Shown one piece after another: positions 61,987 through 64,000 of a stretch of DNA of 64,000 nt. The first letter of the stretch is position 1. Every line of letters begins with the position of its first letter. Made by a program: the position numbers and the translations under genes. The stretch is from Nocardioides cremeus (GTDB taxonomy: Bacteria > Actinomycetota > Actinomycetes > Propionibacteriales > Nocardioidaceae): the NCBI RefSeq assembly GCF_030518195.1, contig NZ_JAULSC010000014.1, positions 1 through 64,000 of the forward strand, written 5' to 3'. The notes under the pieces were generated by a model, which was given only the letters and a program-made list of their open reading frames with translations, was not told where the DNA came from and did not search any database.

Positions 61987-63168
61987 TCACTGCGACATCC
62001 GGAACTCCGCCTCGATCTCGGGGTTCCCACCCGGCACCGGACCCACCAGGGTGCTGGGTCCGCTGCCGTCGACCGGCACCTCGAGCAACGACCACTGGTT
62101 GTCGCGCAGGCCCGCGACCGAGACCAGCAGCGCGTCGGTGGAGGCCCAGCCGGTCCGGCTGACCACCCGGCCGTCGTCGGGCTCGTGGGCCAGCACCGTC
62201 TCCAGCGACAGGTCGAGCACCCGGAGGTCGCCCAGCATGTTGTTCTCGGCGAAGGCCGCCTCCACGTGGCGCCCGTCGGGGGAGAACGAGAGCCCCCAGA
62301 CGTCGCAGGACCGGGCCGTGGTGGTCGCGGCAGCGACGTCGTACAGACCGACGCAGCCGTACTGCTCGAGCTCGCCCGGGGGCTCGGAGTAGGCCCACAG
62401 GCCACCGTCGGGGCTGACGTCGTGGACGCGCGCCGGCCGGCCCATGTCGAAGGGCTCGGCGCCGTCGAGGGTGACCTCGTGCGTGGTGGTGGTCCCGTTG
62501 CCGGTGAGCACCGTGCAGCCCCCGGCGGCGCAGCCGCTGCCGAGCACCGCGTCGACCGTGCGGAAGGTCCCGGGGAAGGGCGGCGGCGTGGCCAGCACCG
62601 TCGGCTCGGTCGTGCCCGACTCGAGCACCCGCACGGCACCGTCCTCGCCCACCCAGGCCACCGTGTCGCGCGTCGGTCCGGCCACGAAGTGGTTCACCTC
62701 CGCCGGGTACGACGCCTGCGGCTGACCGTCGGCTCCCAGCACGTCGATCTGCGCCCCGGCATTCGCCGCGACGACGACCCGGCCGTCGCCGAGCACGGTG
62801 TAGTCCATGACGTCGCCGTCGGGCAGCTCGAGCTCGACGGTCGTGCCGTCGGGGCGGGTCAGCGTGCTGCCCTGCAGTACCGACGAGAGCGGCGCGGTGG
62901 TCACGTCGGGCGCCTCGGTGGCCGACTGCGAGGGACCGGCCGGGCCGGGACCGTCGGTGCGGTCCAGCGCGCCGCCGACCAGCAGCACCGAGGGCACCGC
63001 GACGGCGACGGCGGCCACGGCGACCCCGGCCAGCAGGGCGTGGCGGCGGCGTCGGATGCCGCGGGCGCGGCCCTGCACGTCGGCGAGGGTGAAGGGCGTG
63101 TCGTGCAGGTCGGCGACCTCGCGCTCGAGCGCTGCACCGATCTCCTGGTCGTGGCTGTGGCGGTTCAT
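61987..63168 (-). CDS. membrane protein with beta-propeller-like domain, ECF sigma partner
   Basis: A 393-residue protein. Residues 1-40 are cytoplasmic, one transmembrane helix lies at about 43-65 (HALLAGVAVAAVAVAVPSVLLVGG), and the rest is an extracytoplasmic beta-rich region with propeller-like repeats (VVVAANAGAQIDVLGADG, GLSFSPDGRHVEAAF). Its ATG overlaps the sigma gene stop (ATGA). It is probably a sensor or anti-sigma factor, but no zinc-binding anti-sigma motif is seen in the short N-terminus, so the mechanism is open. Confidence 0.75.
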   Translation of the reverse strand: MNRHSHDQEIGAALEREVADLHDTPFTLADVQGRARGIRRRRHALLAGVAVAAVAVAVPSVLLVGGALDRTDGPGPAGPSQSATEAPDVTTAPLSSVLQGSTLTRPDGTTVELELPDGDVMDYTVLGDGRVVVAANAGAQIDVLGADGQPQASYPAEVNHFVAGPTRDTVAWVGEDGAVRVLESGTTEPTVLATPPPFPGTFRTVDAVLGSGCAAGGCTVLTGNGTTTTHEVTLDGAEPFDMGRPARVHDVSPDGGLWAYSEPPGELEQYGCVGLYDVAAATTTARSCDVWGLSFSPDGRHVEAAFAENNMLGDLRVLDLSLETVLAHEPDDGRVVSRTGWASTDALLVSVAGLRDNQWSLLEVPVDGSGPSTLVGPVPGGNPEIEAEFRMSQ

Positions 63169-63755
63169 CGCTCCTCCTCCCGGGGGTGCAGGTGGTCGGG
63201 TGTGCGCTCGCGCAGCATGCGCAGTGCCCGGTTCGACTGGGACTTCACGGTGCCGACGGAGATGCCGAGGGTCTGCGCGGTCTCCGCCTCGCTGAGCTGC
63301 TCGTAGTAGCGCAGCACCACCACCGCGCGGGCCCTGGGCGGCAGCGACCGCACGACGTCCCACAGGGCCGCGGAGCCACCGTCGTCGTACTGGTCGTGGT
63401 GGACGGCGGTCTCGGGGAGCCGGTCGGTGGCCCGCTCGCGACGGTGCCAGGGGCGACGCCAGGCCGACGTGGTCTCGTTGACGACGATGCGCCTGACGTA
63501 GGCGTCGATCGCGCCGCGGTCGCGCACCTTGTCCCACGACAGGTAGAGCTTGGCCAGCGCGGTCTGCAGGACGTCCTCGGCCTGGTCCCGGTCACCGCAG
63601 ACCAGGTACGCCGTGCGCAGCAGCGCCGCCTGGCGTGCCGCGAGGTACTCGGTGAACTCGGCGTCGCGGCGCTCGCTCCTGCCGCGGGGCGGTGCCTGGT
63701 CGGTCTCCACCACGCTCACCTCCTCGGCCCGCCGGACCGGTGCTCGTGCGCTCAT
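63165..63755 (-). CDS. SigE-family ECF RNA polymerase sigma factor
   Basis: A 196-residue extracytoplasmic-function sigma factor: sigma-2 region with LLRTAYLVCGDRDQAEDVLQTALAKLYLSW (about 45-75) and sigma-4 helix-turn-helix LSEAETAQTLGISVGTVKSQSNRALRMLRE (about 153-183). The SigE family of Nocardioides and Streptomyces fits. AGGAGG precedes the ATG. An ECF-type promoter upstream suggests autoregulation. Coupled by ATGA to the membrane partner. Confidence 0.92.
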   Translation of the reverse strand: MSARAPVRRAEEVSVVETDQAPPRGRSERRDAEFTEYLAARQAALLRTAYLVCGDRDQAEDVLQTALAKLYLSWDKVRDRGAIDAYVRRIVVNETTSAWRRPWHRRERATDRLPETAVHHDQYDDGGSAALWDVVRSLPPRARAVVVLRYYEQLSEAETAQTLGISVGTVKSQSNRALRMLRERTPDHLHPREEER

Positions 63756-63781
63756 CGTCTCCTCCTCGGTCCCACACCCAC

Positions 63782-63809
63782 CAGACGCAGCACCGGCGCG
63801 GAAGGTTGG
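63782..63809 (-). promoter_or_regulatory. ECF-type promoter of the sigma gene
   Basis: On the minus strand: -35 CCAACC (63809-63804), 16-bp spacer, -10 CGTCTG (63787-63782). The AAC and CGTC elements are the hallmark of ECF-dependent promoters. Transcription would start near 63775, twenty bases before the sigma ATG. Confidence 0.6.
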
Positions 63810-63893
63810 AACCGCCTCCCCGGGGGTGCCCTCGTCCCCCTGGATGGGGTTGCATGGACCGGTAGTCATCCGGACCGATCGAGGAGATCGCAC

Positions 63894-64000
63894 ATGCAGC
63901 AGGTGAAGGCCGTCGTCGCGCGCGCCAAGGGCGCGCCCGTCGAGGTGACCACGATCAACGTCCCGGACCCCGGCCCGGGGGAGGCCGTGGTGCAGGTGCA
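63894..64000 (+). CDS. S-(hydroxymethyl)mycothiol dehydrogenase-like alcohol dehydrogenase, 5' part
   Basis: The first 35 codons of a zinc-type medium-chain dehydrogenase, cut by the window edge. The N-terminus MQQVKAVVARAKGAPVEV and DPGPGEAVVQVQ match S-(hydroxymethyl)mycothiol dehydrogenase, which oxidises the mycothiol-formaldehyde adduct; an ordinary class III alcohol dehydrogenase is the alternative. GAGGAG precedes the ATG at 63894. Mycothiol use is consistent with an actinobacterium. Confidence 0.72.
   Translation, partial: MQQVKAVVARAKGAPVEVTTINVPDPGPGEAVVQV

Overview
The window is about 72 % GC, codes densely on both strands, uses many GTG and a few TTG starts, and carries haem, mycothiol, PPE-free secretion-like and wax-ester genes typical of high-GC Actinobacteria. 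The gene content, the dispersed repeat built on GTTGGTCGAGCAG, and the conserved blocks hemE-hemY-hemQ-msrB, glmU-prs-rplY-pth and tsaB-rimI-tsaD fit a chromosome of Nocardioides or a close relative (inference from memory; no search was run). I see no rRNA, CRISPR array, transposase or prophage. There are 61 protein genes (one cut by the right edge), one tRNA, one 6C-type RNA and one unassigned structured RNA candidate.

Layout. 1-354: palindromic repeats. 355-8516: metalloprotease, orphan beta-class DNA methyltransferase, WS/DGAT acyltransferase, secreted HNH nuclease, FUSC and ThrE transporters, DUF402 protein. 8547-11621: a Baeyer-Villiger monooxygenase/dehydrogenase operon facing its TetR regulator across one operator. 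11665-21396: ornithine aminotransferase, a secreted Ig-like protein, HrpA helicase, a structured RNA candidate before a PemK-like protein, and a sugar-binding lipoprotein. 21450-32711: RNase D, DUF3000, hemE, hemY, hemQ and msrB, with a DUF4349 lipoprotein, a membrane protein and a two-component system inserted. 32816-35558: ferredoxin reductase and acyl desaturase operon. 35681-40328: a locus organised like the mdeR-mdeA-mdeB methionine-degradation cluster. 40348-45837: Eis-like acetyltransferase, stand-alone LigD-type polymerase and LigC-type ligase, with a 6C RNA and a sulfotransferase between them. 45905-50185: tRNA-Gln, hotdog thioesterase, FKBP lipoprotein, glmU, prs. 50355-59528: pepN, rplY, pth, cysQ-like, HAD, transglycosylase, tsaB, rimI, tsaD. 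59542-64000: two T7SS-like helical proteins, a lipoprotein, an ECF sigma factor with its membrane partner, and the start of a mycothiol-dependent dehydrogenase.

How genes work together. Coproporphyrin-dependent haem synthesis uses HemE, HemY and HemQ. The reductase and desaturase form a two-component acyl desaturation system. The mde-like genes would turn sulfur amino acids into 2-oxobutyrate and then propionyl-CoA. The LigD-type polymerase and LigC ligase fit end joining, although Ku is not in the window. TsaB and TsaD make t6A in tRNA.

Recurring non-coding themes are: (1) at least 24 genes with an nAnnnT box exactly 6-7 nt before the start codon and no Shine-Dalgarno, the mark of leaderless transcripts; (2) large inverted arrays of 12-bp or 22-bp units at gene ends; (3) terminator stems that contain the stop codons of flanking genes.
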